Assembly (NCBI GenBank): GCA_023052935.1
Contig: CM041297.1
Location: 93,155,521-93,219,520 of the forward strand
Origin: Piezodorus guildinii
Taxonomy: Eukaryota; Arthropoda; Insecta; Hemiptera; Pentatomidae
Direction of reading: 5' to 3'
DNA length: 64,000 nucleotides
The position numbers and the translations under genes are program-made. Under the pieces are notes generated by a model. It had not been told where the DNA came from, searched no databases, and saw only the letters and a list, made by a program, of their open reading frames with translations. Within the stretch, counting starts at the first letter, position 1, and every line of letters starts with the position of its first letter. Positions 1 through 11,746 of this stretch are shown here, piece by piece.

Positions 1-1038
1 CCTAAAAGGTTCGATATGTTAATAATAACTTAAGGTCAGATATAAAATATGTTTTATATTTAATTTTTGACAGAAGTCAGCTATACTATGAATAACCCAA
101 TATATTAAGTCCAATAAAAAACTATTATTTTTAATATTCCTTATTTGTGATGCTTTAATGTCAATATAGCATAGTATACTGGGGTATAGTATGATCAAAT
201 CAAAAAAAGGGATTTATCTAACAAAAGGTGGAGTAACTTAGTGGCTTATGTTGTATCATATGTATTGATACACTCGTTAGAATTCCAAGTTCTGAAACTC
301 CCAACTCTTGTGCACTATAAGGAGCCGTTGAAATCTGGCAAAACTAAAAAAACACCTTAATAGTAAGTTATTTCGTCTTGATAACTATTTTTCAGAACAG
401 TTAACAGCAAACTGTAATAATCAAACTACATGTATATATCATATATTGCATACATAATAGAATAAATATGATATTAAATTCATAGTAGCAATTTGATCAA
501 TACATTCATTAAGATTATTTCTTTGATATATCTTGGCGTCTGTTGACAAATTCTTAATATTTTTCGGAAGTTTAATCTTCTAAATGATTAGTTATATAGC
601 ATTTTGCTGAGAACTGCATTGAATAATGGCAATGAAGAGAAAAATCACTGATTTTAACGTTTTGTTTGACATTTTGCAAGGTTTCATTGGCCGCTTATTT
701 CAGAAGCTGTTTGAAATACTTTATAATATTAACTGTATAACTTACAGGAGATTAGCTTATCTTTAAAATTGATAACGACAATGTTACAACTGAAATGAGT
801 TATTGAGGAAAAACTGGAAAGGTTTCTTTTCTTAGTAGTTCGTTCAAGATGTCGGATAACACACACGGGTTAGGAGTTGCAAAACTTTTTATAACAGGGG
901 ATTATACATCCAATATACCAGTAAATCAAAATAACTCCACTTATTCGTAAGCAAAAATACTATCCATACTGGGATATAGGATCTCATTCACTGATTCACT
1001 AATCACTAATTCATAAATGTATAATGATGGATGCTCAC
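1..1038. other. AT-rich non-coding, probably intron
   Basis: No open frame with recognisable content. It lies directly downstream (minus strand) of the splice donor at 1038, so it is probably intron of the same host gene. Confidence 0.5.
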
Positions 1039-1240
1039 CTGATCTGAGGGTGTAGACTAGAGCTGCGGTGGTGAGAAGGACAATGACAGTCCCCAGGAGG
1101 AGGGCAGCCACCAGGGTTGCCACCTTAGACCTGGGGGTCCTCTGCCCTTCGGTCTGGGCAGCTTTGGCCGCGCAGTCCGGGAGTCGTTCGATCGTGTACA
1201 CGCCCTTCCGGACGTCGTCGTCGAAGCAGGGGTTATCCAT
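1039..1240 (-). CDS. Internal exon of a single-pass membrane protein
   Basis: The minus strand shows a polypyrimidine tract and TTTGCAG acceptor just before an ATG at 1240. The donor AG|GTGAGC falls at 1039/1038, giving a 202-bp exon ending in phase 1. It encodes 67 residues plus one base: an acidic, Cys-containing cytosolic segment (starts MDNPCFDDDVRKG, residues 1-36), basic residues (RSK, 37-39), then one hydrophobic helix (about 40-64: VATLVAALLLGTVIVLL and onward), then YTLRS. No cleavable signal peptide is seen, so the topology is type II-like, as in membrane metallopeptidases or transmembrane serine proteases. The family is not identified. The exon is far richer in GC than its surroundings, which supports selection. 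An in-frame reading continues upstream (DLPLQ), but the acceptor makes that intronic. The ATG may be the true start, with an upstream 5'-UTR exon, or an internal Met. Confidence 0.72.
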
Positions 1241-1660
1241 CTGCAAAGGAAGATCCAAGTTAGTCAGGTTGTGAGGCTGGGGTCAGCAATAAAACTAAAC
1301 TACAGGTCAGGTCCGTGATAAAGATCAAGGGATAACAGTTGTAGAAGGCACAGTTTTTGTATAGACTTTTTATCTTAAAGCGTGAAAACAAAAAAATACG
1401 AAACACTGTGTTAAAATTCAAACTTAATTTGAAATTAAGATGCTTCACAGTTAAAACCTATCTCCGATCTTTGAAGATCGATTGGTGGTTAAATAAAATA
1501 TGCTCCCAAATACCTTAAACAATGAGTACACTTAGGAAGTGTTTCTACAGCAAACAATTAGCTAGAGATAGGGTAGAGAATAGAAATAACTTAAAATGTA
1601 TGGGTTATGCTATTATGCAAATTGATAATTTATTTAGCTATCATCTAAAAGAAGTGTTTT
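1241..1660. other. Probable upstream intron
   Basis: AT-rich sequence upstream (minus strand) of the acceptor at 1241-1242. No coding signal seen. Confidence 0.4.
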
Positions 1661-1944
1661 TGTTTATTTATTTAACGTCACTTTATGCTTCTGTGGCTAA
1701 TCGGACGATGCTACAGTGGGAGTCCTAAATTTTGCCTATCCAGGTTATATTAGGATAGGCAATTTTAACGAGTACCTGACATCGCACAGGCTCGGGACGA
1801 CCTTTTAACGTCTACTCCGAAGGACGGCATAACTACGGATTTTTTACTCCCATTAACATATCCTAGGACCACCTGCGGGTTCGATCCCGTGACCTTTGGC
1901 ATAGGAGGCTGTTATGCTAGCCACCCAGCTACAAATGATCCCCC
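1661..1944 (-). repeat. SINE-A copy 1 (tRNA-derived)
   Basis: Read on the minus strand it starts GGGGATCATTTGTAGCTGGGTGGC (box A-like) and carries a box B GGGATCGAACCC. The body has the blocks TTATGCCGTCC, GACCTCACAGG-like and CACTGTAGCATCGTCCGATT, and it ends AAAGTGACGTTAAATAAATAAA. A short stretch before the end is deleted or rearranged (TTAGGATAGGCAATTTTAACGAG). Family assignment comes from direct comparison with the other copies here. Confidence 0.85.
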
Positions 1945-2678
1945 TCTAAAAGAAGTAGTGCATTTTCACACAATAATAATTTCCTTTGAATGTTGTTTAG
2001 ACTCCTAATGTATCGCTTGCTGTAAAAACAAGGCCTGAGGTTTTGCACTATTTGTGCAAAAGACACTTTATTACACAATTGTATAAAGATTGATGTCATG
2101 ACATCAAACATTAATCTCTGAGTGTTCGTCATAAGTAGTTTAAAAAAATCTCTGCTTAATTATTTAATTATGCAATAAATAGCAATAGTTTAAAAATTCA
2201 AAAGGAAGATAGTCTTGTAGGCGGTCAACAAAAAAGCAAGTTGCTTATAATTAATGTTTAAAAAATTAAAACGTTTTTATTATATACTAGAAAGTAACAT
2301 TTTCATTTAATTTTAACATAAATATCCATTTTAAACAGAATTTATTTAATTAACAGATCTATTAAGATATAAATGAATTTGATTTAAACACAAAAAAAAA
2401 AACAGTATTTCTGTTGAGAGAAAATAATCTGTAATCTATGAAAACGAAATACTCCGTTTGCACCAACAGAGTATTATATGATCGATACAAATATTTTTAG
2501 TAAATAGTTAGAGTAAACATTCTAGATTATATAAGATGTGGGAGAGATGAGTCACAAGAAACGTTAAAAAAATCAGGATGGGATAACCAGGAAAGTTGAA
2601 CACCAATTAATATAATAATGGGTTGCTGTTGAAGAGGCACGAAAAATCGCCTTGAGCGATACATTTAAAAAATAAAAT

Positions 2679-2732
<54 letters not shown>

Positions 2733-3776
2733 CAACCGTTCATCCCTAAAACTACATTTCTAAAGGATATTTTAAATAGAGAGTAATTTTTAATAGAGAT
2801 ATTACCCTGCAATAGCATCTGAGAGATATTACCCTGTGCTAATCCATTGTTTTCTGATATCACCTCACCACCCAAGCCTGGGAGGTGGCAAGGATCACTA
2901 CCTCTCGTTGACGTTGTCGCCGAGGGAAGGAGTTCGGACTATGTCTGAACTCAATTTATTGCCAAAACCCTGAAGAATGGTCCCTCCCATTTTGCAATTG
3001 ATAAATAAAGGCATAGAAGCCCTTGAAAGATTACTAGTGCATGCAGCGCATATAGCAATCCTCTTTAGAATACCTCCGGGTAATAGAAGAACAAAATGTG
3101 GCATCTATACATATTACATCTGTATTTGTATTTTGTTTGAAAATAAAACCAGAGGGTATGAAAAAAAAATAGAGATATTATTTCTAATGACTTTAAAAAT
3201 ATTTAAAAAAGGAACTGAAATATATTTATTTTCAAATTATAGGTAAGTATAATTGTTTGTAGACTCTATTAAAATTATTATTGAGGAATTGTCTAGTTAT
3301 AGGACATTATAAAGATAAAAACATCGGAATAACACTGCAGCATTTTTATGATTGATTTTATTTATTTTCTAACATATCTATATATGACAAAGCACAAGAA
3401 TCTTATTTCATTCTTTTTTTTTTTTTTTAATCACAATTATTTTATAAAAATTCTAATAATAAAAAGTAAATTTTGGATACAATAATGGTAATACGAACCT
3501 ATGGTCTTAACATGTTTATTTTTTTATTCTTTTGGCAGAACCAGGAAACTGTTACAATACTGCTTGATAATTATTATTTTATTAATTAACAATAAACCAA
3601 GTCAATTTCTAACCACTAAAACATTATGGTAGTCCGTAAAAAAAATAATTAAAACAATATCCTCAAATGAAGTAGGGATGGTATTTCGCAAAAACATTGT
3701 TATAGATTTAAAAATATATAATAATTTCTACTTAGCCCAAGTATTTTATTTATATGAATTTCAAACCTATAGGAAG
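1945..3776. other. Gene-free stretch
   Basis: Mostly AT-rich. 2850-3110 is richer in GC and unique within the window. It holds short open frames on both strands with no recognisable domain, so no gene is called. A (TA)n tract lies at 2682-2729. Confidence 0.4.
2682..2729. repeat. (TA)n microsatellite
   Basis: About 24 uninterrupted AT dinucleotides. Confidence 0.95.
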
Positions 3777-4005
3777 GGGTCATCTGTGGCGTAGTGGCTA
3801 TCATAATAGCCTTCTATGCCTATGATCTCAGGTTCAAACCTGGCAGGAGGCTCTAGGATTTTAATGGAAGTAATCCTTAGTTATGCCGTCCTTTGAAAAG
3901 AATATGAAAGGAGGTCCCAAGCCTGTGTGAGGTCAGGTACTCGTTAAAGCATATTCCATTTAGCCAAAGCAGCATAGAGTGACGTTAAATAGATAAATAA
4001 AGAAA
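3777..4005 (+). repeat. SINE-A copy 2
   Basis: Head GGGGTCATCTGTGGCGTAGTGG with box B GGTTCAAACCTGG, followed by the family body. The segment between ACTCGTTAAAG and the tail is shortened: the usual TCCTAATAAAACCTGG block is missing. It ends GTGACGTTAAATAGATAAAT. Confidence 0.85.
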
Positions 4006-4949
4006 CCAATCATAACAGATAAATAAAAATTATGGAATTCGCATTTTCAAATTGTTATTATATATCTATTATCTTAGATAAATAAACATAAAAATAATAA
4101 TAGTAATAATAAATAGTATAATAGTCATAATAAATTATTTTTTATTTTTATTTATTATATATCTATTATCTACTATCTATTATTATTTTTATCTACTATC
4201 TATTATTATCTACTATCTATATTATATATCAATGTATAATTTTTATAAAACATATGGTCCGTCAATTGTCGAATTTCACTATTATACTCCTAAACATACT
4301 CTTCTGTATGAATTCTAACTTTATCAATCGTCGACAAGGGTAGGAATAAAACCCTTATCGTTCAAGATGAATTTTATCCGATATGCTTGATAAATTAATT
4401 CTACTAATGTAAGTATTTCAGAGCAATGATGGTTAAAATTGCCAGAGCACAACTAGGGTAATTAATTTGCATACAGATCGGTACATAAGAAATCGGTAGA
4501 CAAGAAATTCTTAATTTTTTACAAGAATAACTACGTCAAAAGCCATTCGGGAAGGAAGTGTTGCGTACATTGTTCAGTCTGCTGAAAGACGAATGGACGG
4601 AGAAGCTGATATCTCGGCGAAAATTGAGAACGAAATGGCAAAGAGGATCTCATTGAATAATAATGGTGTATACATTTTTATGCTTACAGCCACATTTTGG
4701 ATTCGTTATGGTAAAAACCTATGATCAAAGTAGTGAGTATATAGAATTTTTTATCTCAGAGCTACTAGAATTAATTCTGAATAGAGCTTTTTTCCTTTAA
4801 TAAAAAATCGAGCGTTAAATGGGGTTAGAAATTCGTCAATGTTTTTAATCCTAATTATCGCTGAATTAAAAGCCAAAATTAGAGGAAAATAATTATGTTG
4901 ATAAAGGATCTAATTTTTTTTTCTATTTATCTACAGAAAAAATCACCCA
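4006..4949. other. Gene-free stretch with TATCTATTA low complexity
   Basis: 4150-4230 is a degenerate TATCTATTA/TCTACTATC simple repeat. About 4530-4680 is less AT-rich and reads open for some 45 codons on the plus strand (KAIREGSVAYIVQSAERR), but no family is recognised. Confidence 0.4.
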
Positions 4950-5252
4950 AAACGACCATAATACCCTATTTGTTGCATACCTTTCTCATACCAGATAAAC
5001 CACTTTTAATTCCAAACTCCCAACCCACATAAACCCTCTTGTCCGCAACCTATCAACCTCGCATATTCCTGATTATCGTCCGGGGCGATTGAAAAAAAGA
5101 TGTTCTTGGAATCTACTAACTTAAACATTGAAGTTCTAACGCTAAGTAGTTTATTTACAAGCCTTTTTACGTCCTTTATTATAATTTAACACTTTTACTT
5201 GTTGTATTTATGTTATATACAGTTGAAAAATTCAATAAAAAATAAAAAATAA
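4950..5252 (+). mobile_element. J2 LINE, 5'-truncated 3' end
   Basis: Matches the 51.6-kb copy over its length, including CATAATACCCTATTTGTTGC, the degenerate coding remnant of the RRLKR motif near 5090 (GGGGCGATTGAAAAAAAGATG), and the 3' UTR ending GTTATATACAGTTGAAAAATTCAATAAA then A-rich sequence. The reading frame is destroyed. Confidence 0.7.
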
Positions 5253-5390
5253 AACTACAGAAAATTACATTTTTTTTCTAAATGGAAAACTAAAAGGAAA
5301 TAATTTAACCAAATATATTATAAACTTTAGATGTTACTCTAAGAGTTAATATTTAACAAAAATATTATAAAATGATAATAATTTATTTAC

Positions 5391-6262
5391 CTATATATGA
5401 AATATATAGTAAGGGAAAGTATTGCAATCGTGAAGATTTTCGAAATCCAGTTTTTAACGGAAATATATGTTTTAGTGTCCTCTGAGTCCGAAAGGCCAAG
5501 TCCCCAAAAGTCCCGAAAAAAGGTCTGTCTGTGTGTGGTAAGTCTAGTGCAAAAACATGAAGTCAAACGAAAATAAAATTTAATATATAAGACAACTATA
5601 CGCCCGAGATGTTACAGAAACGTTTTCATCAAAATCACCTAATCAGTAGAGCAACTTTGAACCATGCATTTTGCACCTTTTTATGATTTTCTCAATAACG
5701 GCTCAAACTATTTTAATTAAACTCGCTATATTGATGTAAAATTTAATGGGAGAGATGCGATGTAGGTTTAATTCAGATTGGAATAGTCTGGCATAGCTTA
5801 AACGGCGATTGTTTAAATTTTATCCTTCTAAACTACCTTTAATTTTGTACATTCCAAAAGATTAACCATATCATCTTAATGACATTGATAAAGGACGGCT
5901 AAATATACAAGTTGGACGAATTTGATGAACAACGAAAGTATATAAGAGAAAAAATATTTTTTTATATTAAGAACAGTAATATAGACGTATAATAAACCGT
6001 TGGAAAGAGAAAGATTTTAGAAAAAATATTATCTCTGTGTTCAGAGTTTTGAAAGGTAATATAAATAGACGAATAGGGAATAAACTCATTACTGATTAAC
6101 AATTTAATGTAGTTATATTATTTAATATAAATCATATGTTTCCCACGAAAATAATTCACGTTTTATTAAAATCAACTCAAATTGAATTATATTTAATAGT
6201 TTAATTAAATTTAATAGTCGAGGTAAGTGAAAGTCGTGTGTTGCCGGCACCAGATTTTTTTT
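5391..6262 (+). repeat. A-rep copy 1 (unclassified interspersed repeat)
   Basis: Begins with a short hairpin region and AGTAAGGGAAAGTATTGC. Contains the blocks ACAACTATACGCCCGAGAT and TTTTGCACCTTTTTATGATT, and ends GGTAAGTGAAAGTCGTGTGTTGCCGGCACCAGA. The same ordered blocks recur at 14.3-15.3, 18.6-18.9, 22.8, 31.2-32.2 and 57.5-58.3 kb. No protein-coding frame, and the superfamily is not known. Confidence 0.75.
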
Positions 6263-6990
6263 ATGTTGTAAGCTAATTTGATTTTTTGCCAATAGCAGCA
6301 TGGTGTCAATAAAACCGTAAAATATATAAATACATTACTCTTGTGTAGGCCAAGAGAGATAGAAACAAAAGATAAATTGAAATGTTCATAAAAAAAAAAA
6401 TAATATTACTGCACTGACCTAACTACTTCAAAGATAAACAGAGCACACATACGGACCCAGATTTTACCTAACCAGCAATAAAAAAATAAAAAATACCTAT
6501 ATAAAGATGATTAATTTTCATTATAATTAAAGACTATGTGAGTGAACAAATTAGTTTTAGGTTCTTTTTAAATAAAAATGATTCATTTTACATTCAACAA
6601 ACCTTTATTTATTTTTTTTATTTTTTCTTTATTTCCTTAAGGCGGACACGTAGGAGAGAGAAAAAATAAAGAATTGAAACGTTGATTTCCAAAAGGTACT
6701 ATATACATTCAAGGAAATTTTACAGGAGGCGCGAAAATCACTAATTATCAAATTTTTTTTTTTTGTATATTAATAACATCATATTAAAGTTATGAAATGA
6801 GATGTTTTGGTATAATTTGGAACGAAATTAAATGTGTAATTATTTCCTTTAGAAAATAATTATATTTCTAAATTGCGTTTATAAAAGGCTTGGGTGTACA
6901 TTAGATAAAATCAAATAGGAGATTTAGATATGACTAATTGATGAGAATACAAATATGTAAAAAAAATCAACTTTGTAAAAAATGTCCTTT
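6263..6990. other. Gene-free stretch holding the left arm of an inverted repeat
   Basis: AT-rich. 6672-6702 is the left arm whose partner lies at the Jockey insertion site. The T-rich run at 6600-6640 is simple sequence. Confidence 0.5.
6672..6702. repeat. Left arm of inverted repeat interrupted by the Jockey LINE
   Basis: AATTGAAACGTTGATTTCC and the bases after it are the reverse complement of 11797-11825 (about 27 of 29 positions). With the LINE and one TSD removed, the arms were about 290 bp apart, which suggests an older small inverted-repeat element. Confidence 0.65.
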
Positions 6991-7002
6991 AGTACTTTTT
7001 GG
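6991..7002. repeat. Target-site duplication, left copy
   Basis: AGTACTTTTTGG, identical to 11797-11808 immediately after the poly(A) of the LINE. Confidence 0.9.
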
Positions 7003-7338
7003 GGATGCGCTCGATGATAACAGTCATACGTTACTTCGTCTCTCAGATTTTTGCTTTTTTCAGTAGGAATTCGTTTGAGTTCAGTCTGGAAAACATCACC
7101 AGACCTCAGGAATACTACAGCAGTGAATATTGGAGAAATTTCGGTAAGCAAAGTTATAATTTACTTTGTACAATCACGAAAAAGTGAAAGGAGGGTCACT
7201 GATCAGCTGATTGCCGCTAGCTCGGCAAGCTCGGGCTTGCTTTTCTTTTCCTTATCTTTCTTTTATTTATTTATATTTTTCCTTCTTATTCTTATTCCAT
7301 TATATATTTATTCCTATTTTTTTTTTTTTTTTTAATCA
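7003..7338 (+). promoter_or_regulatory. 5' UTR / internal promoter region of the Jockey LINE
   Basis: The 336 bp between the TSD and the ORF1 ATG. Jockey elements transcribe from an internal, TATA-less promoter at their 5' end, so this stretch should hold it; no motif is pinpointed. A pyrimidine-rich block ending in a T tract (7242-7333) comes just before ORF1. Confidence 0.5.
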
Positions 7339-8655
7339 ATGCGATATTTTCATCAAGTGATGTCCTCGAAAGTTACAAGTAAAAGATCTAGATCTGCAGG
7401 TTCAAACTCGTCTCCCACAAAACAGAGACCTCGCCGTGATAATAATAAAAAAATGATTCCACCAGCGACTGCTTCAGCTACCTCTTTAGGATCTGAACCA
7501 CAGCCTAGCACATCATCACAAGGATTAACTGAAGAATCGCCGTTTTTTACACCGAACCCATTTCAGATCCTTCATATTGAAAAAGAAACAATGGAATCTT
7601 CTCCAATACCAAAAGAACCACAACCTCCACCAATATTTGTTAAAAATATTAAAAACTTTCAACTACTGTGTGCGCATCTAAACAAATTAACCGATCCTAA
7701 CAGTTATTATTGTATAAGTAGAACCAGTGATACTAAAATATCCCCGACTACCGCCGAAACCTACAGAAAAATAGTGAAATATCTGACGGAGACCAAAGCT
7801 GATTTTCATACATATCAGTTACGCCAGGAGAGAGCTTTAAGGGTTGTAATTAGAAACCTACACCCTTCGACACCAGCAGCAGCTATCCAAGAAGAACTGA
7901 CGGAGATAGGCTATAAAGTGCGACAAGTCACCAACGTCCTAAAAGATAAAATTCCACTGCCTCTATTCTTTGTGGACTTGGAACCATCAGCAGGAGTTGA
8001 AAAAATTTATGACCTCAATAGATTATACTATACTAGCGTAAGAGTTGAAAAACCTTACACTAAGAAAGAAATAGTTCAGTGCCACAATTGTCAGGCATAT
8101 GGTCATACTAGAAGTTATTGTCACCACATACCACGCTGTGTGAAATGCGGTGAACAACATAAGTCAGAAGAATGTACAAGACCAAGATCAACACCCGCTG
8201 TTTGTGCTCTGTGCCTCAAGGACCACCCGGCTAGCTACAAGGGATGTCAAATCTACAAGAACCTCAAAAGCAGATACCAAAAACCTCAGAATCTGGATGA
8301 AACAGCTGAACCGATCAGAAGCAGAAGACAACCTTCAAAAACAATAGATTCTAATGTAACATTTGCCCATCTACTTGGAGGTGGGAACCAGAACAAAGAG
8401 GCCGAGGCCCTTCCGGAACAACGCACACTTCAAAATCCTCAAACCGTTCCACAACCAACTATTCCTCAAAATTTACCCAACCCTCAAAAACCTCATCCGC
8501 ATCAAATTTCTCATATTCCTCCTCCATCAAATGTCTCAGACCTTACAAGTTTGATGACATCCTTCATCACTGAAATCAAATCCCTCGTTATGCCGCTAAT
8601 ATCACTACTTACTAATCTTGTATCAAACTTAATCCCTTCCTTAAAAAATCCTTAA
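7339..8655 (+). CDS. Jockey ORF1 nucleic-acid-binding (gag-like) protein
   Basis: An intact 438-residue frame. The N-terminus is basic and Ser-rich (KRSRSAGSNSS), and a folded region lies near residues 100-235. Three knuckles follow: CHNCQAYGHTRSYC (C-x2-C-x4-H-x4-C, from residue 248), CVKCGEQHKSEEC (from 267) and CALCLKDHPASYKGC (from 289). After a Pro/Gln-rich linker it ends in a hydrophobic C-terminus (SLMTSFITEIKSLVMPL). In this family the protein binds the element RNA, forms the RNP and supports nuclear or telomeric targeting. The ATG at 7339 is the first; a second in-frame Met at 7366 (MSSKVTSKRS) could be the true start. The stop is immediately followed by the ORF2 ATG (TAAATG). It is uninterrupted, unlike ORF2. 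Confidence 0.92.
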   Translation: MRYFHQVMSSKVTSKRSRSAGSNSSPTKQRPRRDNNKKMIPPATASATSLGSEPQPSTSSQGLTEESPFFTPNPFQILHIEKETMESSPIPKEPQPPPIFVKNIKNFQLLCAHLNKLTDPNSYYCISRTSDTKISPTTAETYRKIVKYLTETKADFHTYQLRQERALRVVIRNLHPSTPAAAIQEELTEIGYKVRQVTNVLKDKIPLPLFFVDLEPSAGVEKIYDLNRLYYTSVRVEKPYTKKEIVQCHNCQAYGHTRSYCHHIPRCVKCGEQHKSEECTRPRSTPAVCALCLKDHPASYKGCQIYKNLKSRYQKPQNLDETAEPIRSRRQPSKTIDSNVTFAHLLGGGNQNKEAEALPEQRTLQNPQTVPQPTIPQNLPNPQKPHPHQISHIPPPSNVSDLTSLMTSFITEIKSLVMPLISLLTNLVSNLIPSLKNP

Positions 8656-11341
8656 ATGACTTCACCTAACTCCTTATCCATTCTCCTATGGAATGCGATT
8701 GGTGTTAGAAATCATACTGACGAACTTACAGCTTTATTGCAAGACAAAAACGTTGACGTAGCACTTATTACTGAAACTAGACTAACCACTAAACAGTACT
8801 TCAAAATACCTCAATACGTAACATACCGTACGGACCACCCAGACGGCAAAGCCCATGCCGGTACTGCTGTCATTGTGCACCAGTCCCTCTCTCATCACTT
8901 ACTCCCACTTCCTACCTATGATTTCCTACAAACCACAGCCATAGTAATCAAAACTTTTTCCTTTCCGGTAACCCTTACATCAGCATATTGCCCTCCCAAA
9001 CATTCCATTTCCAACACCGAATTTGTATCCTTTCTAAATTCCTTAGGAAATCATTTCATTCTGGGTGCAGACTTAAATGCCAAGCATCAACAGTGGGGTT
9101 CGAGAACCACGAATTCTCGTGGACGAAATTTGCTGTCTGCACTCAACTCCCGTCATTTCAATCTCCTACCTCCTGACTCCCCTACCTACTGGCCAACCGA
9201 TCCCAACCGTAATCCTGACATCCTTGACTTCTTCATTCACAGCGGATTAGGCTCCCTCAACTTATCTGTAGCTCGACTTGATGAACTATTTCAGACCATA
9301 GTCCACTGATCCTAAAAGTATCTCTCACTCCAATTCCAAAACCTTTCCCACCGTCATTTATCCGAGGCCCTGTCAACTGGAACCTATTTCGCCCAAATCC
9401 TGACCGATAATATTAACCTCAGAGCGACCCTCAAAACCCCAGAAGACCTTGACGATTACGTCTACTCCTTCACCACCGCCATTCAGCAAGCTGTCTGGAC
9501 TGCCTCCTCTCCTAAGCACTCCAATATAACTCCTATCCAAAACCATTTGCCTCAACACCTTACAGACCTAATCCATGCAAAACGCCGAGCCAGATCATTA
9601 TGGCAGCGCACCCGACACCCAACAGATCGCCGCTCCTATAACTTCTATTGTAGACAATTGAAGCAGGAGTTGGCGACCTTCCGTTCCCAGTCCTTTAATT
9701 CCTACCTCTCCTCTCTGTCAGCTAGTGATAATTCCCTGTGGAATGTCACGAAGAAGATTTTAAAATCCCATCAAGTTTCCCATCCTCTCCGGCGTGGTGA
9801 TGACTCCTGGGCTGCGTCTGATGCAGATAAAGCCGAGGAATTCGCTACACACCTTTCCAAAGTATTCACTCCTCACCCGGAATCCCAAAGCAATCATACC
9901 GCAGCAGTACAAGACTTTCTTTCGTCACCAATACCTCTTTCCCTACCTCCTAAAGCTATTAATCCCTCTGAGGTTAAATATCTTCTCCAGAAACTGACCC
10001 TCCGTAAATCTCCTGGACATGATCTCCTTACCCCCCAGATCCTCCGTCAACTTCCGCAGAAAGCTATTATATTCCTTACCTATATCTACAACTGCATCCT
10101 ACGCACCACCTATTTTCCTCTCTTGTGGAAACATTCCACAATCATTCTCTTCCTAAAACCAGGTAAACCTTCCAGCAACACTTCATCCTACAGACCTATT
10201 AGTCTACTCCCCATCCTCTCAAAAGTCTTTGAAAAACTCCTTCTAAAACGAATCCTACCTATATTAGAATCACAAAATCTTCCTTCCCATCAGTTTGGTT
10301 TCCGTGCTCATCATTCCACTGTTCAACAAGGACTCCGAGTTGTAGACCATATTTCCTCAGCCCTTGAATGCAAAGAGTATTGTTCTGGTGCGTTTCTGGA
10401 CATAGCGCAAGCTTTTGACCGGGTATGGCACACCGGATTACTCTTCAAGCTTAAAACGCATTTACCCCAGTCTCTATTCCTCATTCTATCGATCCTATCT
10501 CGCAAACCGCTCCTTCCGAGTTCGCTGTGGTGTAGAATTTTCTAACTTTTATCCCATTGAGGCAGGTGTTCCTCAAGGCAGCGTCTTGGGACCCGTCCTC
10601 TACATCCTTTACACTGCTGATATTCCTAACCATCCTGAAACCTTTCTAGCAACATTTGCAGATGACACCGCCATCCTATCATCCAATTCCGATCCTGAAA
10701 TAGCATCCTTAATCCTACAAAGACACCTTTGTCTTATCGAGGACTGGTGTAATGCTTGGCGTATTAAGATTAATGAAAGCAAATGCACCCACGTCACCTT
10801 CACCCTTCGACGCAAATCCTGTCCAATGGTTCATATCAATTCCATACCGCTTCCTTCCTCAGACACAGTCCGGTATCTTGGCTTACTACTAGACAAAAGA
10901 TTGACGTGGAACCCACATACAAGACTTAAACGAAAAGAACTCAACAGACGATTCGGACAGTTATACAGACTACTAAACAGAAAATCTAAGCTTACAGTTG
11001 ACAAAAAATTATTACTTTACAAGATAATACTGAAACCAATGTGGACCTACGGACTTGAACTATGGGGGACGGCCAAACGTTCTAACATCAAACGCATTCA
11101 ATCCTTTCAATCCAAAGTCCTCCGAACAATAGTAAATGCTCCTTATTATGTCTCCAACTATACCTTACACCACGACCTTAATGTTCCATTTATTTCAGAC
11201 CTGATTCCATCTAAATTTTCCAAATTCCACCAGAACCTCATTCATCATCCTAATCCTCTAGCACAATCCCTATCCAGCTCCACTCATCCATACAACCCTC
11301 CTAGAAGGTTAAAACGTCAGTGGCCCCGAGACATATTGTAA
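8656..11341 (+). pseudogene. Jockey ORF2 endonuclease-reverse transcriptase, frameshifted
   Basis: The start ATG abuts the ORF1 stop. Endonuclease: LLWNAIGVRNH (the first Asn is kept; the second Asn usual in WNANG is Ile), LITETRL and ILGADLNAKHQQWGS are intact. The SDHSP motif is thrown out of frame by a one-base loss near 9288, giving a stop at 9307-9309. A one-base gain near 9395 restores the original frame, which then runs through LRKSPGHDLLTPQILR, IILFLKPGKPSSNTSSYRP and FLDIAQAFDRVWH. A third shift near 10485-10493 moves the frame to SYLANRSFRVRCG, EAGVPQGSVLGP and FADDTAILS (catalytic Asp pair at about 10661-10666). It ends PPRRLKRQWPRDIL, the C-terminal motif shared with J2 copies. 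Known role: nicks the target and reverse-transcribes element RNA. Length and domain order are normal, but it is dead as it stands. Confidence 0.9.
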
Positions 11342-11746
11342 ACATCTATTCTGGAGTTCTGACACTGGTCAGATTCTCCTCTCATGTGCGGTGTGATTGT
11401 GGCTGTGGCGCCCTCACTTGAGTGATGCGGCTGAGAGGGAGGCGCTGGGATCCTTTTGACTCTGCTTGTCCTTCCACAAGTGGGGGGACAAGCCCCGTCT
11501 GGGGTTCCCGAGCTGATTGTAAATATTGTATATAGGTATGAATGTGACAAGTTTTGTTTATTTATTTGTTAACTTCATTTATTTGTATTGATTTTGTCTA
11601 TAAATTTTGTTATTGTATACGTTTATTTATTTTGATTTTATTTTATGTAATTTGACTTTCCTTTTGTTTATATTGTAAATATTGTATGAATGAGATCCTG
11701 TAGCACTATTATTATTGTCTATTATGACAAATTGTAATATATACGA

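Noticed and set aside
2573..3110. Open frames of 68-100 codons on both strands near 2.6-3.1 kb
   Set aside because: One runs through the TA microsatellite, giving an Ile-Tyr repeat. The others have no recognisable domain and no splice context I can defend.
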